64,000 nt of DNA from Pseudomonas frederiksbergensis (GTDB lineage: Bacteria > Pseudomonadota > Gammaproteobacteria > Pseudomonadales > Pseudomonadaceae). How positions within the stretch are numbered: position 1 is the stretch's first letter; each line of letters starts with the position of its first letter. Location: NCBI RefSeq assembly GCF_000802155.2, contig NZ_JQGJ02000019.1, forward strand, positions 40,045 to 104,044, given 5' to 3'. The notes beneath the pieces are model-generated. The model did not search any database and had not been told where the DNA came from. It saw only the letters and a program-made list of their open reading frames with translations. This document shows, piece by piece, positions 53,617-62,180 of the stretch. The translations under genes were made by a program, and so were the position numbers.

Positions 53617-55935
53617 ATGACTCGTACCCGATCCCCCCGCACCCCCAAGAAACCACCCGCCAGCCGCCTGCGGCCCTGGTTGGGCTGGGCCCTTAAACTG
53701 AGCCTGGTAGGCCTTGTCGTGCTTGCCGGTTTTGCCGTCTACCTCGATGCCATCGTCCAGGAGAAGTTCTCTGGCAAGCGCTGGACTATCCCGGCGAAGG
53801 TCTACGCACGGCCGTTGGAGCTGTTCGTCGGACAAAAGCTGAGCAAGGTTGATTTCCTGACTGAGCTCGACGCCTTGGGTTATCGCCGCGAAAGCGTAGC
53901 CAATGGTCCGGGTGCGGCCTCGGTGAACGGCAACACCATCGACCTCAACACCCGTGGCTTCCAGTTCTATGAAGGCATGGAACAGGCGCAACCGGTGCGG
54001 GTGCGCTTTTCCGGCGACTATGTTGCCGCGCTGACCGGTGCCAACAACGCGAGCCTGTCGGTGGTGCGCCTCGAGCCGCTGCTGATCGGTGGCCTTTATC
54101 CGAAGAATCTCGAAGACCGGATCCTGATCAAGATCGACCAGGTGCCGCCGTTCCTGCTGGAAACGCTGATCGCTGTCGAGGACCGTGACTTCTACCATCA
54201 CTTCGGTGTCTCGCCCAAGTCCATTGCCCGTGCCGTTTGGGTCAACACTTCGTCGGGGCACATGCGCCAGGGCGGCAGTACCTTGACCCAACAGTTGGTC
54301 AAGAACTTCTACCTGACCAACGAGCGCAGCCTGACCCGCAAGCTGACCGAAGCCATGATGGCGTTGTTGCTGGAGCTGCACTACGACAAGCGGGAGATTC
54401 TGGAGGCGTACCTCAACGAGGTCTTCGTCGGCCAGGACGGCCAGCGTGCGGTGCACGGTTTCGGCCTGGCCAGCCAGTTTTTCTTCAGCCAGCCGCTGTC
54501 CGAACTCAAGCTGCATCAGGTGGCGTTGTTGGTGGGGATGGTCAAGGGACCGTCGTCCTACAACCCGCGTCGTAATCCGGAGCGTGCCCTGGAGCGGCGC
54601 AACCTGGTACTCGACCTGCTGCAACAACAAGGTGTGGCCACGGCCGAGCAAGTCGAGGCGGCGAAAAAAATGCCGTTGGGCGTGACCAAGCGTGGCAGCC
54701 TGGCGGACAGCTCGTTCCCCGGTTTCATGGACCTGGTCAAGCGTCAGCTGCGGCAAGACTACCGCGACGAAGACTTGACCGAAGAGGGCCTGCGCATCTT
54801 CACCAGCTTCGACCCGATCCTGCAGATGAAGGCCGAAGCATCGGTCAATGACACCTTCAAGCGATTGGCGGGGCGCAAGGGTTCGGACGAAGTCGAAGCG
54901 GCCATGGTCGTGACCAATCCGGAAACCGGTGAAGTCCAGGCGATGATCGGCAGCCGCCAGGCCAGCTTTGCAGGGTTTAACCGGGCCCTGGACGCGGTGC
55001 GGCCGATCGGCTCGCTGATCAAGCCGGCGGTTTATCTTACGGCGTTGGAAAAGCCGAGCCAGTACACGCTGACGAGCTGGCTGTCCGACGAGTCGTTTTC
55101 GATAAAGGGCGCGGACGGCCAGGTGTGGACGCCGCAGAACTATGACCGTCGTCCCCACGGCACGGTGTTCCTGTACCAGGGGCTGGCGCACTCCTACAAC
55201 CTGTCGACGGCTCGCCTCGGGCTGGAAGTCGGCGTGCCGAATGTGCTCAAGACCTTGGCGCGCCTGGGAGTAAACCGCGAGTTTCCGGCATTCCCGTCGA
55301 TGCTGCTGGGCGCCGGTGGCCTGACGCCGATCGAAGTCGCGGCCATGTACCAGACGTTGGCCAACGGTGGCTTCAATACGCCGATGCGCGGTATCCGCAG
55401 CGTGCTGACTGCCGACGGTGAACCGCTCAAGCGCTATCCGTTCCAGATCCAGCAACGCTTCGACCCGGCTTCCATATATCTGATCCAGAGCGCCATGCAG
55501 CGGGTCATGCGCGAAGGTACCGGCAGTTCGGTCTATAACGTGCTTCCGCGGACGTTGACCCTGGCGGGCAAGACCGGCACCAGCAACGATTCGCGCGACA
55601 GCTGGTTCGCCGGTTTCAGCCAGGACCTGCTGGCGGTGGTCTGGCTCGGACGTGATGACAACGGCAAGACACCGTTCACCGGCGCCACCGGTGCGTTGCA
55701 GGTCTGGACCAGCTTCATGCGCAAGGCCGACCCGTTGCCGCTGGACATGCCGCAACCGGACAACATCGTCCAGGCCTGGGTTGATTCGCGCACGGGCCAG
55801 GGTTCCGATGCCAATTGCCCGGGCGCCGTGCAGATGCCGTATATTCGCGGCAGCGAACCGCCGCCTGGTGCAGCCTGCGGCGGCACGAATCCCGCCGAAT
55901 CGGTGATGGATTGGGTCAAGGACTGGATGAATTAA
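53617..55935 (+). CDS. mrcB: Penicillin-binding protein 1b (bifunctional peptidoglycan synthase)
   Basis: 772 residues. N-terminal basic tail and one membrane helix (KLSLVGLVVLAGFAVYLDAIV), UB2H-like domain, transglycosylase domain with EDRDFYHHFG and QGGSTLTQQLVKN, then the transpeptidase with S-x-x-K in GSLIKP, S-x-N in SYNLS and KTGTSND. It builds glycan strands and cross-links them in the periplasm. The start MTRTRSPR matches the family, though no Shine-Dalgarno is visible. The next gene encodes its activator. A long minus-strand frame over 53578-55755 is a shadow. Confidence 0.96.
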   Translation: MTRTRSPRTPKKPPASRLRPWLGWALKLSLVGLVVLAGFAVYLDAIVQEKFSGKRWTIPAKVYARPLELFVGQKLSKVDFLTELDALGYRRESVANGPGAASVNGNTIDLNTRGFQFYEGMEQAQPVRVRFSGDYVAALTGANNASLSVVRLEPLLIGGLYPKNLEDRILIKIDQVPPFLLETLIAVEDRDFYHHFGVSPKSIARAVWVNTSSGHMRQGGSTLTQQLVKNFYLTNERSLTRKLTEAMMALLLELHYDKREILEAYLNEVFVGQDGQRAVHGFGLASQFFFSQPLSELKLHQVALLVGMVKGPSSYNPRRNPERALERRNLVLDLLQQQGVATAEQVEAAKKMPLGVTKRGSLADSSFPGFMDLVKRQLRQDYRDEDLTEEGLRIFTSFDPILQMKAEASVNDTFKRLAGRKGSDEVEAAMVVTNPETGEVQAMIGSRQASFAGFNRALDAVRPIGSLIKPAVYLTALEKPSQYTLTSWLSDESFSIKGADGQVWTPQNYDRRPHGTVFLYQGLAHSYNLSTARLGLEVGVPNVLKTLARLGVNREFPAFPSMLLGAGGLTPIEVAAMYQTLANGGFNTPMRGIRSVLTADGEPLKRYPFQIQQRFDPASIYLIQSAMQRVMREGTGSSVYNVLPRTLTLAGKTGTSNDSRDSWFAGFSQDLLAVVWLGRDDNGKTPFTGATGALQVWTSFMRKADPLPLDMPQPDNIVQAWVDSRTGQGSDANCPGAVQMPYIRGSEPPPGAACGGTNPAESVMDWVKDWMN

Positions 55936-55951
55936 GCAAAGAGGGTTTCAA

Positions 55952-56671
55952 GTGAACAAGTGGTTGATTCCAGCGGTAACCGCCGTGGCTTTGCTCAGCG
56001 GCTGTTCTACCGTACAGCGCGGTTCGATTCCGGTTGTCGACTCCGGTACGGCCGTCTCCAATAGCGAGCGGGTTTCGGCCAATGGTGGTTTCCGTCAAAC
56101 GACGGTGAAGCGGCCGGTGCAGGGCCAGGCCCAGGCGATCCCGCAAGGCGACACCGGTGTGGTGGTGATGGTGCCCGGAGGTGGCGCGACAACTTCGGCA
56201 CCGATCAGCAGCACGCCGATCACCCCAGGCCCAATCACACCGGGGCCTATTGAAACCTCGCCGATCAATCAGGGCAGCTACAGCATGCCGTCGACACCGA
56301 GCAGTATTCCGTCGGCCAGCGCTGGAGGCTTGTCCGCCGATGAGCAACTGGACGGCCCGGTATTGGCGCTGTTGACCACGGCGCAACAGCAGCAGGCCGG
56401 TGGCGACCTCAACGGCGCTTCCTCAAGCCTCGAGCGGGCGCAGCGTGTCGCGCCGCGTGAGCCGCAGGTTCTGTATCGACTGGCCCAAGTGCGCATGGCC
56501 CAAGGCGATGCGCCACAAGCTGAACAGCTTGCCCGTCGCGGCCTGACATTTTCCAGCGGTCGTCCGGCACTCCAGGCGAGCCTGTGGGAGTTGATCGCCC
56601 AGGCGCGTGAGAAACAAGGCGATTCGGCGGGCGCCGCACTGGCCCGTCAGAAGGCAAAGGTTTCCCTCTGA
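55952..56671 (+). CDS. lpoP: LpoP-type lipoprotein activator of PBP1b (TPR)
   Basis: 239 residues starting at GTG 55952 with AAAGAGGG upstream. Signal with lipobox LLSGC, then a long low-complexity linker rich in Pro, Thr, Ser and Gly (repeated ITPGPI), and a C-terminal TPR domain (LLTTAQQQQAGGDLNGASSSLERA). Its place directly after mrcB and this layout match LpoP of P. aeruginosa, the lipoprotein needed for PBP1b function there. Confidence 0.88.
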   Translation: MNKWLIPAVTAVALLSGCSTVQRGSIPVVDSGTAVSNSERVSANGGFRQTTVKRPVQGQAQAIPQGDTGVVVMVPGGGATTSAPISSTPITPGPITPGPIETSPINQGSYSMPSTPSSIPSASAGGLSADEQLDGPVLALLTTAQQQQAGGDLNGASSSLERAQRVAPREPQVLYRLAQVRMAQGDAPQAEQLARRGLTFSSGRPALQASLWELIAQAREKQGDSAGAALARQKAKVSL

Positions 56672-57006
56672 TGGATGGACGTTTTCCAAAGATCGCCGAC
56701 CAGTTGCTGCTTATCGAGCGGGAACTGCGGGTTCAGGGCTGGTGGAGCGATGTTCCCCCCTCGGCCGAGGCGCTGGCGAGTGTCGAGCCGTTCGCGGTCG
56801 ACACCCTGGACTTCGAGCAGTGGCTGCAATGGATTTTCCTGCCGCGGATGAAGGCCATCCTCGAGCAGAATCTTCCATTGCCGAATGCCTCAGGGATTCA
56901 GGATATGGCTGAAATGGTCTTCGCTGCTCGCGATGTACGGGGCAGGGATCGGCAACTGCAGGTCCTGCTAAAAGAGTTCGACCAGTTGATCAGCGCCGCC
57001 AGATGA
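56671..57006 (+). CDS. YqcC-family protein
   Basis: 111 residues, YqcC-like (LLLIERELRVQGWWSDVPPSAEALAS, FAVDTLDFEQWLQWIFLPRM). Soluble; function unknown. The start overlaps lpoP by one base (TGATG), so it is part of the mrcB-lpoP transcript. Converges on the DUF4124 gene with a 6-base gap. Confidence 0.9.
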   Translation: MDGRFPKIADQLLLIERELRVQGWWSDVPPSAEALASVEPFAVDTLDFEQWLQWIFLPRMKAILEQNLPLPNASGIQDMAEMVFAARDVRGRDRQLQVLLKEFDQLISAAR

Positions 57007-57012
57007 CTGTCT

Positions 57013-57435
57013 TCACTGGCAGTTCTCTTCAATTTGCGCGCGGGTTTCATCGATGCGCTGGCGCCGCTCTTCATCAGTTAGGCGGCGCATTTCACCTTCC
57101 ACCTCTTCCCGTACCCTGGGGTTGTTCTGTAGCTGCGCGAGGTTGGTCCGGGCCTGTTCGCAGAAAGCCTTTAACTGAGCCTCCTGCTCGGCCACCTGTT
57201 GTTTGACCTGCTGGTCGATGGCTTTCTGATCGCCAACGACTCCTCCCGAAGCTGGCGCCGCCGGTTTGGGCGCGGGCGTTGCGGATTTGCCCACGGTGGT
57301 CGCGTCTACGCCTTCGGGCGGTTGGGCGCCGAAATGGGTCACACCTTGGGCGTCGACCCATTTGTAGATCTGGCCGGCCATGCTCATCGGGCTCAGGCCT
57401 AGCAGCAGGGTGGCGGTCAATAACATCGTTCGCAT
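57013..57435 (-). CDS. DUF4124 domain-containing secreted protein
   Basis: 140 residues from ATG 57435: signal peptide MRTMLLTATLLLGLSPMSMA, then the DUF4124 motif GQIYKWVDAQGVTHFGAQPP, a Pro/Ala linker and a long charged coiled coil (QKAIDQQVKQQVAEQEAQLKAF onwards). Probably periplasmic. Role unknown. Confidence 0.9.
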   Translation of the reverse strand: MRTMLLTATLLLGLSPMSMAGQIYKWVDAQGVTHFGAQPPEGVDATTVGKSATPAPKPAAPASGGVVGDQKAIDQQVKQQVAEQEAQLKAFCEQARTNLAQLQNNPRVREEVEGEMRRLTDEERRQRIDETRAQIEENCQ

Positions 57436-57835
57436 GCTGTTTCCTTGTCCTGGGTTGCGCAATCGAAGCTAACAGAGTAGCCGTTTAAAGGTTTTTTCTT
57501 GCGTTCTCATGTGCTTACTTCAATAAAGCACATTGACGACTTGACTTGCAGAGGGCGAAACAGAAGAATCCAAAGTCCGCTGTAGAGGGACTGCCAGAAG
57601 CAGACCCACTCGGCAGATCATGAGGCGCACATCCGCGCCGACCTGTTACACCCGCAACGCGTTACCTCGCGCTGGGTGGGAAAGGCCCGCAACACTTGGG
57701 ACGATCCCAATACTTGCTCAGTCAGTGCTGACGTAGTCGGCGACCACCGTCGCTCATGCTCTGCCGAGAAGTAAACCTATTAAGACCCGTCCCCTTTTCG
57801 TGGGTCGGTATTCTGGCGTTTTAGAGGTGAACAAC
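57436..57835 (+). other. Long leader region of the ilvIHC operon
   Basis: A 400-base gap between the DUF4124 gene and ilvI. A weak promoter may be TTGCGT (57499 region) with AATAAA 17 bases on. Within the leader I see a 38-codon frame at 57620-57736 with no codon bias and the 22-codon frame at 57756-57824. Short hairpins TTGGGA/TCCCAA (about 57696-57711) and GACCC/GGGTC (about 57784-57806) are present. No clear terminator. Confidence 0.4.
57756..57824 (+). CDS. Possible branched-chain amino acid leader peptide
   Basis: 22 codons starting MLCREVNLLRPVP and ending SWVGILAF, followed by TAG 11 bases before the ilvI GTG. Eight of 22 codons are Leu, Val or Ile. The TAG overlaps the region of the ilvI ribosome site (AGAGGTGA). 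Ribosome site in front of its own ATG is poor. Attenuation or coupling is inference. Confidence 0.3.
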   Translation: MLCREVNLLRPVPFSWVGILAF

Positions 57836-59560
57836 GTGGAGCTTTTATCTGGCGGTGAGATGCTCGTCCGCTTCTTGCGTGACGAAGGCGTCAAATATAT
57901 CTACGGGTACCCCGGTGGTGCTCTTCTTCATGTCTATGATGCCCTGTTCAAAGAACCGGAAGTGACCCACATCCTGGTTCGCCACGAACAAGCGGCCACC
58001 CACATGGCTGACGGCTATGCCCGCGCCACCGGCAAGGCCGGCGTGGTCCTGGTGACATCCGGCCCTGGCGCCACGAACGCCATCACCGGTATCGCCACGG
58101 CCTACATGGACTCCATCCCAATGGTGATCATCTCTGGCCAGGTGCCCAGCACCATGGTCGGTACCGATGCGTTCCAGGAAACCGACATGATCGGTATCTC
58201 CCGGCCGATCGTGAAGCACAGCTTCATGATCAAGCACGCTTCGGAAATCCCGGAGGTCATGAAGAAGGCTTTCTACCTGGCCGAATCCGGTCGTCCGGGC
58301 CCGGTCGTGGTCGACGTGCCGAAAGACATGACCAACCCGGCCGAGAAATTCGAATACATCTACCCGAAAAAAGCCAAGCTGCGCTCCTACAGCCCGGCTG
58401 TGCGCGGTCACTCGGGGCAGATCCGCAAGGCCGCGGAAATGCTGCTGGCGGCCAAGCGCCCCGTGCTTTACTCCGGCGGTGGCGTGATTCTCGGCGGAGG
58501 GTCTGCGCCGCTGACCGAATTGGCGAAGATGCTCAACCTGCCGGTCACCAATACGCTGATGGGCCTCGGTGCCTATCCAGGCACTGATCGCCAGTTCATC
58601 GGCATGCTCGGCATGCACGGCAGCTACACCGCCAACCTTGCGATGCACCATGCCGACGTCATCCTGGCGGTCGGTGCGCGTTTCGACGACCGTGTCATCA
58701 ACGGCCCGGCGAAATTCTGCCCGAATGCCAAGATCATCCACATCGACATCGATCCGGCGTCGATCTCCAAGACCATCAAGGCCGACGTGCCGATTGTCGG
58801 TCCTGTAGAAAGCGTGCTGACCGAAATGGTCGCGATCCTCAAGGAAATAGGCGAGGCTCCGAACAAGGATTCCGTCGCCAGTTGGTGGAAGCAGGTCGAT
58901 GAATGGCGCGGTGATCGTGGCCTGTTCCCCTACGACAAGGGCGACGGCAGCGTGATCAAGCCGCAGACCGTCATCGAGACGTTGTGCGAAGTGACCAACG
59001 GCGATGCCTTCGTGACGTCGGACGTGGGCCAGCACCAGATGTTCGCGGCGCAGTACTACAAGTTCAACAAACCCAACCGCTGGATCAACTCCGGTGGCCT
59101 GGGCACCATGGGCTTCGGATTCCCGGCGGCCATGGGCGTCAAGTTGAGCTTCCCGGACAACGATGTTGCCTGCGTGACTGGCGAAGGCAGTATCCAGATG
59201 AACATCCAGGAACTGTCGACCTGCCTGCAATACGGTCTGCCGGTGAAAATCGTCAACCTGAACAACGGTGTACTGGGCATGGTTCGCCAGTGGCAGGACA
59301 TGAGCTACGGCAGCCGTCACTCGCATTCCTACATGGAATCGTTGCCGGACTTCGTCAAGCTGGTCGAGGCCTATGGTCACGTCGGCATCCGCATCACTGA
59401 CCTGAAGGACTTGAAGTCCGGGCTCGAAGAAGCCTTCGCGATGAAGGATCGACTGGTGTTCCTCGACATCCAGGTCGATACCAGCGAGCACGTCTACCCG
59501 ATGCAGATCAAAGACGGCTCCATGCGCGACATGTGGCTGAGCAAGACGGAGCGTACCTAA
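57836..59560 (+). CDS. ilvI: Acetolactate synthase large subunit
   Basis: 574 residues from GTG 57836, which has AGAGGTGA five bases upstream and gives exactly the usual Pseudomonas length; an in-frame GTG three codons earlier and an ATG upstream are less likely. TPP and FAD domains are complete: VRHEQAATHMADGYARATGK with catalytic Glu, GPGATNAITGI, and the TPP-binding GEGSIQMNIQEL. It condenses pyruvate to acetolactate (or with ketobutyrate) for valine, leucine and isoleucine. Confidence 0.96.
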   Translation: MELLSGGEMLVRFLRDEGVKYIYGYPGGALLHVYDALFKEPEVTHILVRHEQAATHMADGYARATGKAGVVLVTSGPGATNAITGIATAYMDSIPMVIISGQVPSTMVGTDAFQETDMIGISRPIVKHSFMIKHASEIPEVMKKAFYLAESGRPGPVVVDVPKDMTNPAEKFEYIYPKKAKLRSYSPAVRGHSGQIRKAAEMLLAAKRPVLYSGGGVILGGGSAPLTELAKMLNLPVTNTLMGLGAYPGTDRQFIGMLGMHGSYTANLAMHHADVILAVGARFDDRVINGPAKFCPNAKIIHIDIDPASISKTIKADVPIVGPVESVLTEMVAILKEIGEAPNKDSVASWWKQVDEWRGDRGLFPYDKGDGSVIKPQTVIETLCEVTNGDAFVTSDVGQHQMFAAQYYKFNKPNRWINSGGLGTMGFGFPAAMGVKLSFPDNDVACVTGEGSIQMNIQELSTCLQYGLPVKIVNLNNGVLGMVRQWQDMSYGSRHSHSYMESLPDFVKLVEAYGHVGIRITDLKDLKSGLEEAFAMKDRLVFLDIQVDTSEHVYPMQIKDGSMRDMWLSKTERT

Positions 59561-59562
59561 TC

Positions 59563-60054
59563 ATGCGACACATTATTTCCTTGCTTCTGGAAAACGAACC
59601 GGGTGCTCTGTCTCGCGTAGTGGGCCTGTTCTCGCAGCGCAACTACAACATCGAAAGCCTGACCGTGGCGCCAACCGAGGACCCGACCCTGTCGCGTCTG
59701 ACGCTGACCACCGTGGGCCACGATGAAATCATCGAGCAGATCACCAAGAACCTGAACAAGCTGATCGAGGTGGTCAAGCTGGTGGACCTGTCGGAAAGCG
59801 CTCACATCGAGCGCGAACTGATGCTGGTCAAGGTCAAGGCCACCGGTGCCCAGCGCGCCGAGATCAAGCGCACTACCGATATTTATCGTGGGCAGATCGT
59901 CGATGTCAGCGCCAGCGTCTATACCGTTCAGTTGACCGGTACCAGCGACAAGCTCGACAGCTTCATTCAATCGATCGGCACTGCCTCGATTCTGGAAACC
60001 GTACGCAGTGGTGTCACCGGGATTGCCCGTGGCGACAAAGTACTGAGCATCTAA
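59563..60054 (+). CDS. ilvH: Acetolactate synthase regulatory subunit
   Basis: 163 residues. N-terminal ACT domain HIISLLLENEPGALSRVVG with FSQRNYNIESL, which binds valine for feedback inhibition, and the ALS_ss C-terminal domain. It starts two bases after the ilvI stop and forms the holoenzyme with it. Confidence 0.96.
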   Translation: MRHIISLLLENEPGALSRVVGLFSQRNYNIESLTVAPTEDPTLSRLTLTTVGHDEIIEQITKNLNKLIEVVKLVDLSESAHIERELMLVKVKATGAQRAEIKRTTDIYRGQIVDVSASVYTVQLTGTSDKLDSFIQSIGTASILETVRSGVTGIARGDKVLSI

Positions 60055-60099
60055 ACCAAATTAGCGAATGGCCTGAATGGCCGGATATAGGGGAAATTC

Positions 60100-61116
60100 A
60101 TGAAAGTTTTCTACGATAAAGATTGCGACCTGTCGATCATCCAGGGCAAGAAAGTCGCCATCATCGGCTACGGTTCCCAAGGCCACGCCCAGGCGTGCAA
60201 CCTGAAAGACTCCGGCGTTGACGTCACTGTTGGCCTGCGTAAAGGCTCGGCCACCGTTGCCAAGGCCGAGGCCCATGGCCTGAAAGTGACCGACGTGGCT
60301 TCCGCCGTTGCCGCTGCCGACCTGGTCATGATCCTGACCCCGGACGAGTTCCAGTCGGCGCTCTACAAGAACGAAATCGAGCCGAACATCAAGAAAGGCG
60401 CCACCCTGGCCTTCTCCCACGGCTTCGCGATCCACTACAACCAAGTCGTGCCTCGCGCCGACCTCGACGTGATCATGATCGCGCCGAAAGCCCCAGGCCA
60501 CACCGTACGTTCCGAGTTCGTGAAGGGCGGCGGTATTCCTGACCTGATCGCGATCTACCAAGACGCCTCCGGCAACGCCAAGAACGTCGCCCTTTCCTAC
60601 GCTGCTGGCGTGGGTGGTGGTCGTACCGGCATCATCGAAACCACCTTCAAGGACGAGACCGAAACCGACCTGTTCGGCGAGCAAGCCGTTCTGTGTGGCG
60701 GTACCGTCGAGCTGGTCAAGGCCGGTTTCGAAACCCTGGTTGAAGCCGGCTACGCGCCAGAAATGGCTTACTTCGAATGCCTGCACGAACTGAAGCTGAT
60801 CGTTGACCTCATGTACGAAGGCGGTATCGCCAACATGAACTACTCGATCTCCAACAACGCCGAATACGGCGAGTACGTGACCGGTCCGGAAGTCATCAAC
60901 GCCGAGTCCCGCCAGGCCATGCGCAATGCCCTGAAACGCATTCAGGATGGCGAGTACGCCAAGATGTTCATCAGCGAAGGCGCCACCGGCTATCCTTCGA
61001 TGACCGCCAAGCGTCGTAACAACGCCGCGCACGGTATCGAAATCATCGGCGAGCAACTGCGCTCCATGATGCCGTGGATCGGTGCCAACAAGATCGTCGA
61101 CAAAGCCAAGAACTGA
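60100..61116 (+). CDS. ilvC: Ketol-acid reductoisomerase
   Basis: 338 residues, class I length. NADPH motif IGYGSQGHAQACNL, then GLRKGSAT (phosphate-binding), and the metal-binding domain with DLFGEQAVLCGG and the ECLHELKLIVDLMYEGG helix. It turns acetolactate into dihydroxyisovalerate. Third gene of ilvIHC, 45 bases after ilvH; a terminator follows. Confidence 0.97.
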   Translation: MKVFYDKDCDLSIIQGKKVAIIGYGSQGHAQACNLKDSGVDVTVGLRKGSATVAKAEAHGLKVTDVASAVAAADLVMILTPDEFQSALYKNEIEPNIKKGATLAFSHGFAIHYNQVVPRADLDVIMIAPKAPGHTVRSEFVKGGGIPDLIAIYQDASGNAKNVALSYAAGVGGGRTGIIETTFKDETETDLFGEQAVLCGGTVELVKAGFETLVEAGYAPEMAYFECLHELKLIVDLMYEGGIANMNYSISNNAEYGEYVTGPEVINAESRQAMRNALKRIQDGEYAKMFISEGATGYPSMTAKRRNNAAHGIEIIGEQLRSMMPWIGANKIVDKAKN

Positions 61117-61133
61117 GTCGCGAGCTTGATCGG

Positions 61134-61159
61134 AAAACGCGGCCCAGGCCGCGTTTTTT
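61134..61159 (+). terminator. Intrinsic terminator of ilvIHC
   Basis: Stem AAAACGCGGCC/GGCCGCGTTTT with a T-run, 17 bases after the ilvC stop. Confidence 0.94.
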
Positions 61160-61260
61160 CGTTTGAGCGTCGGCTTCTGGTATAAAGCTGCATCGTTTGG
61201 GGTAGAACCGTCGTCCCAGGCACCTGTCGAATTTTTTCACACCGTTGCAAGGTATTGTCC

Positions 61261-62106
61261 ATGAGCGAACGTCCCGACGAGTCGAATCAGGCTCCTGACG
61301 CCGAAAGCCTGTTGCCCATCGATGAGCATGTCGAAGAGGGCCATGACGCTGAAGGCCGCAAGGTCCGGCATCGTGGCATCTATCTGCTGCCGAACCTGTT
61401 CACCACTGCGAACCTTTTCGCCGGGTTTTATTCCATCATCAGTTCCATGAGTGCCCAGGCCGCATTGAGTGCTGGTGACAGTGCCGGGGCGAGTCGTTAC
61501 TTTGCGTTCGCCGCGATTGCGATTTTCGTCGCCATGGTGCTCGATGGGCTGGACGGGCGCGTGGCCCGCATGACCAACACCCAAAGCGCATTCGGAGCCG
61601 AATACGATTCGCTGTCGGACATGGTTGCGTTCGGTGTCGCTCCTGCGTTGCTGGCGTTCGGCTGGGCGCTGGGGGACATGGGCAAGGTCGGTTGGATGGT
61701 TGCCTTCATCTATGTAGCGGGTGCCGCGTTACGCCTGGCGCGTTTCAATACCCAGGTTGGCACTGCCGACAAGCGCTACTTCATCGGCCTCGCCAGTCCA
61801 GCGGCGGCTGGTGTCGTAGCGGGGGTGGTCTGGGCGTTCAGCGACTACGGAATCCAGGGTTCGAAGATGTCCTTCCTGGTTGCGCTACTGGTTGCGGCGG
61901 CCGGGATGCTTATGGTCAGTAACATCAAGTACAACAGTTTCAAGGAGCTGGACCTGAAGGGGCGCGTGCCGTTCGTTGCAATCCTGGCCGTGGTGCTGGT
62001 GTTTGCCGTGGTCTTCAGTGATCCGCCACGTATTCTGCTGCTGGTATTCCTCGCGTACGCCGCTTCTGGCCCGGTGCAATATTTGTTGCGTCTGCGCCGA
62101 CGCTAA
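61261..62106 (+). CDS. pssA: Phosphatidylserine synthase (CDP-alcohol phosphatidyltransferase)
   Basis: 281 residues from ATG 61261. An N-terminal acidic tail is followed by about eight membrane helices and the CDP-alcohol motif LDGLDGRVARM...FGAEYDSLSD (D-G-x2-A-R-x8-G-x3-D-x3-D). It makes phosphatidylserine from CDP-diacylglycerol and serine, the precursor of phosphatidylethanolamine. It is between ilvC and msrP, an order conserved in Pseudomonas. Confidence 0.95.
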   Translation: MSERPDESNQAPDAESLLPIDEHVEEGHDAEGRKVRHRGIYLLPNLFTTANLFAGFYSIISSMSAQAALSAGDSAGASRYFAFAAIAIFVAMVLDGLDGRVARMTNTQSAFGAEYDSLSDMVAFGVAPALLAFGWALGDMGKVGWMVAFIYVAGAALRLARFNTQVGTADKRYFIGLASPAAAGVVAGVVWAFSDYGIQGSKMSFLVALLVAAAGMLMVSNIKYNSFKELDLKGRVPFVAILAVVLVFAVVFSDPPRILLLVFLAYAASGPVQYLLRLRRR

Positions 62107-62133
62107 ATGTTGCCTTAATCTAATTTCCCCCAT

Positions 62134-62176
62134 ACTCCGCAGTCTATTGGTGCATCTCCCCCCAATACTGCGGAGT
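62134..62176 (+). promoter_or_regulatory. Hairpin covering the msrP ribosome-binding site
   Basis: ACTCCGCAGT (62134-62143) pairs exactly with ACTGCGGAGT (62167-62176); just inside, ATTGG (62146-62150) pairs with CCAAT (62162-62166) after a 2-base bulge. The 3' arm contains GGAG (62172-62175), the Shine-Dalgarno of msrP, five bases before the ATG. There is no T-run, so it is not a normal terminator. Confidence 0.72.
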
Positions 62177-62180
62177 CGTC

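Noticed and set aside
53578..55755. 725-codon open frame opposite mrcB
   Set aside because: The plus strand encodes PBP1b with all catalytic motifs; the antisense frame has an Arg/His-rich composition typical of shadows.
57845..59491. 548-codon open frame opposite ilvI
   Set aside because: Shadow of the acetolactate synthase gene with no recognisable domain.
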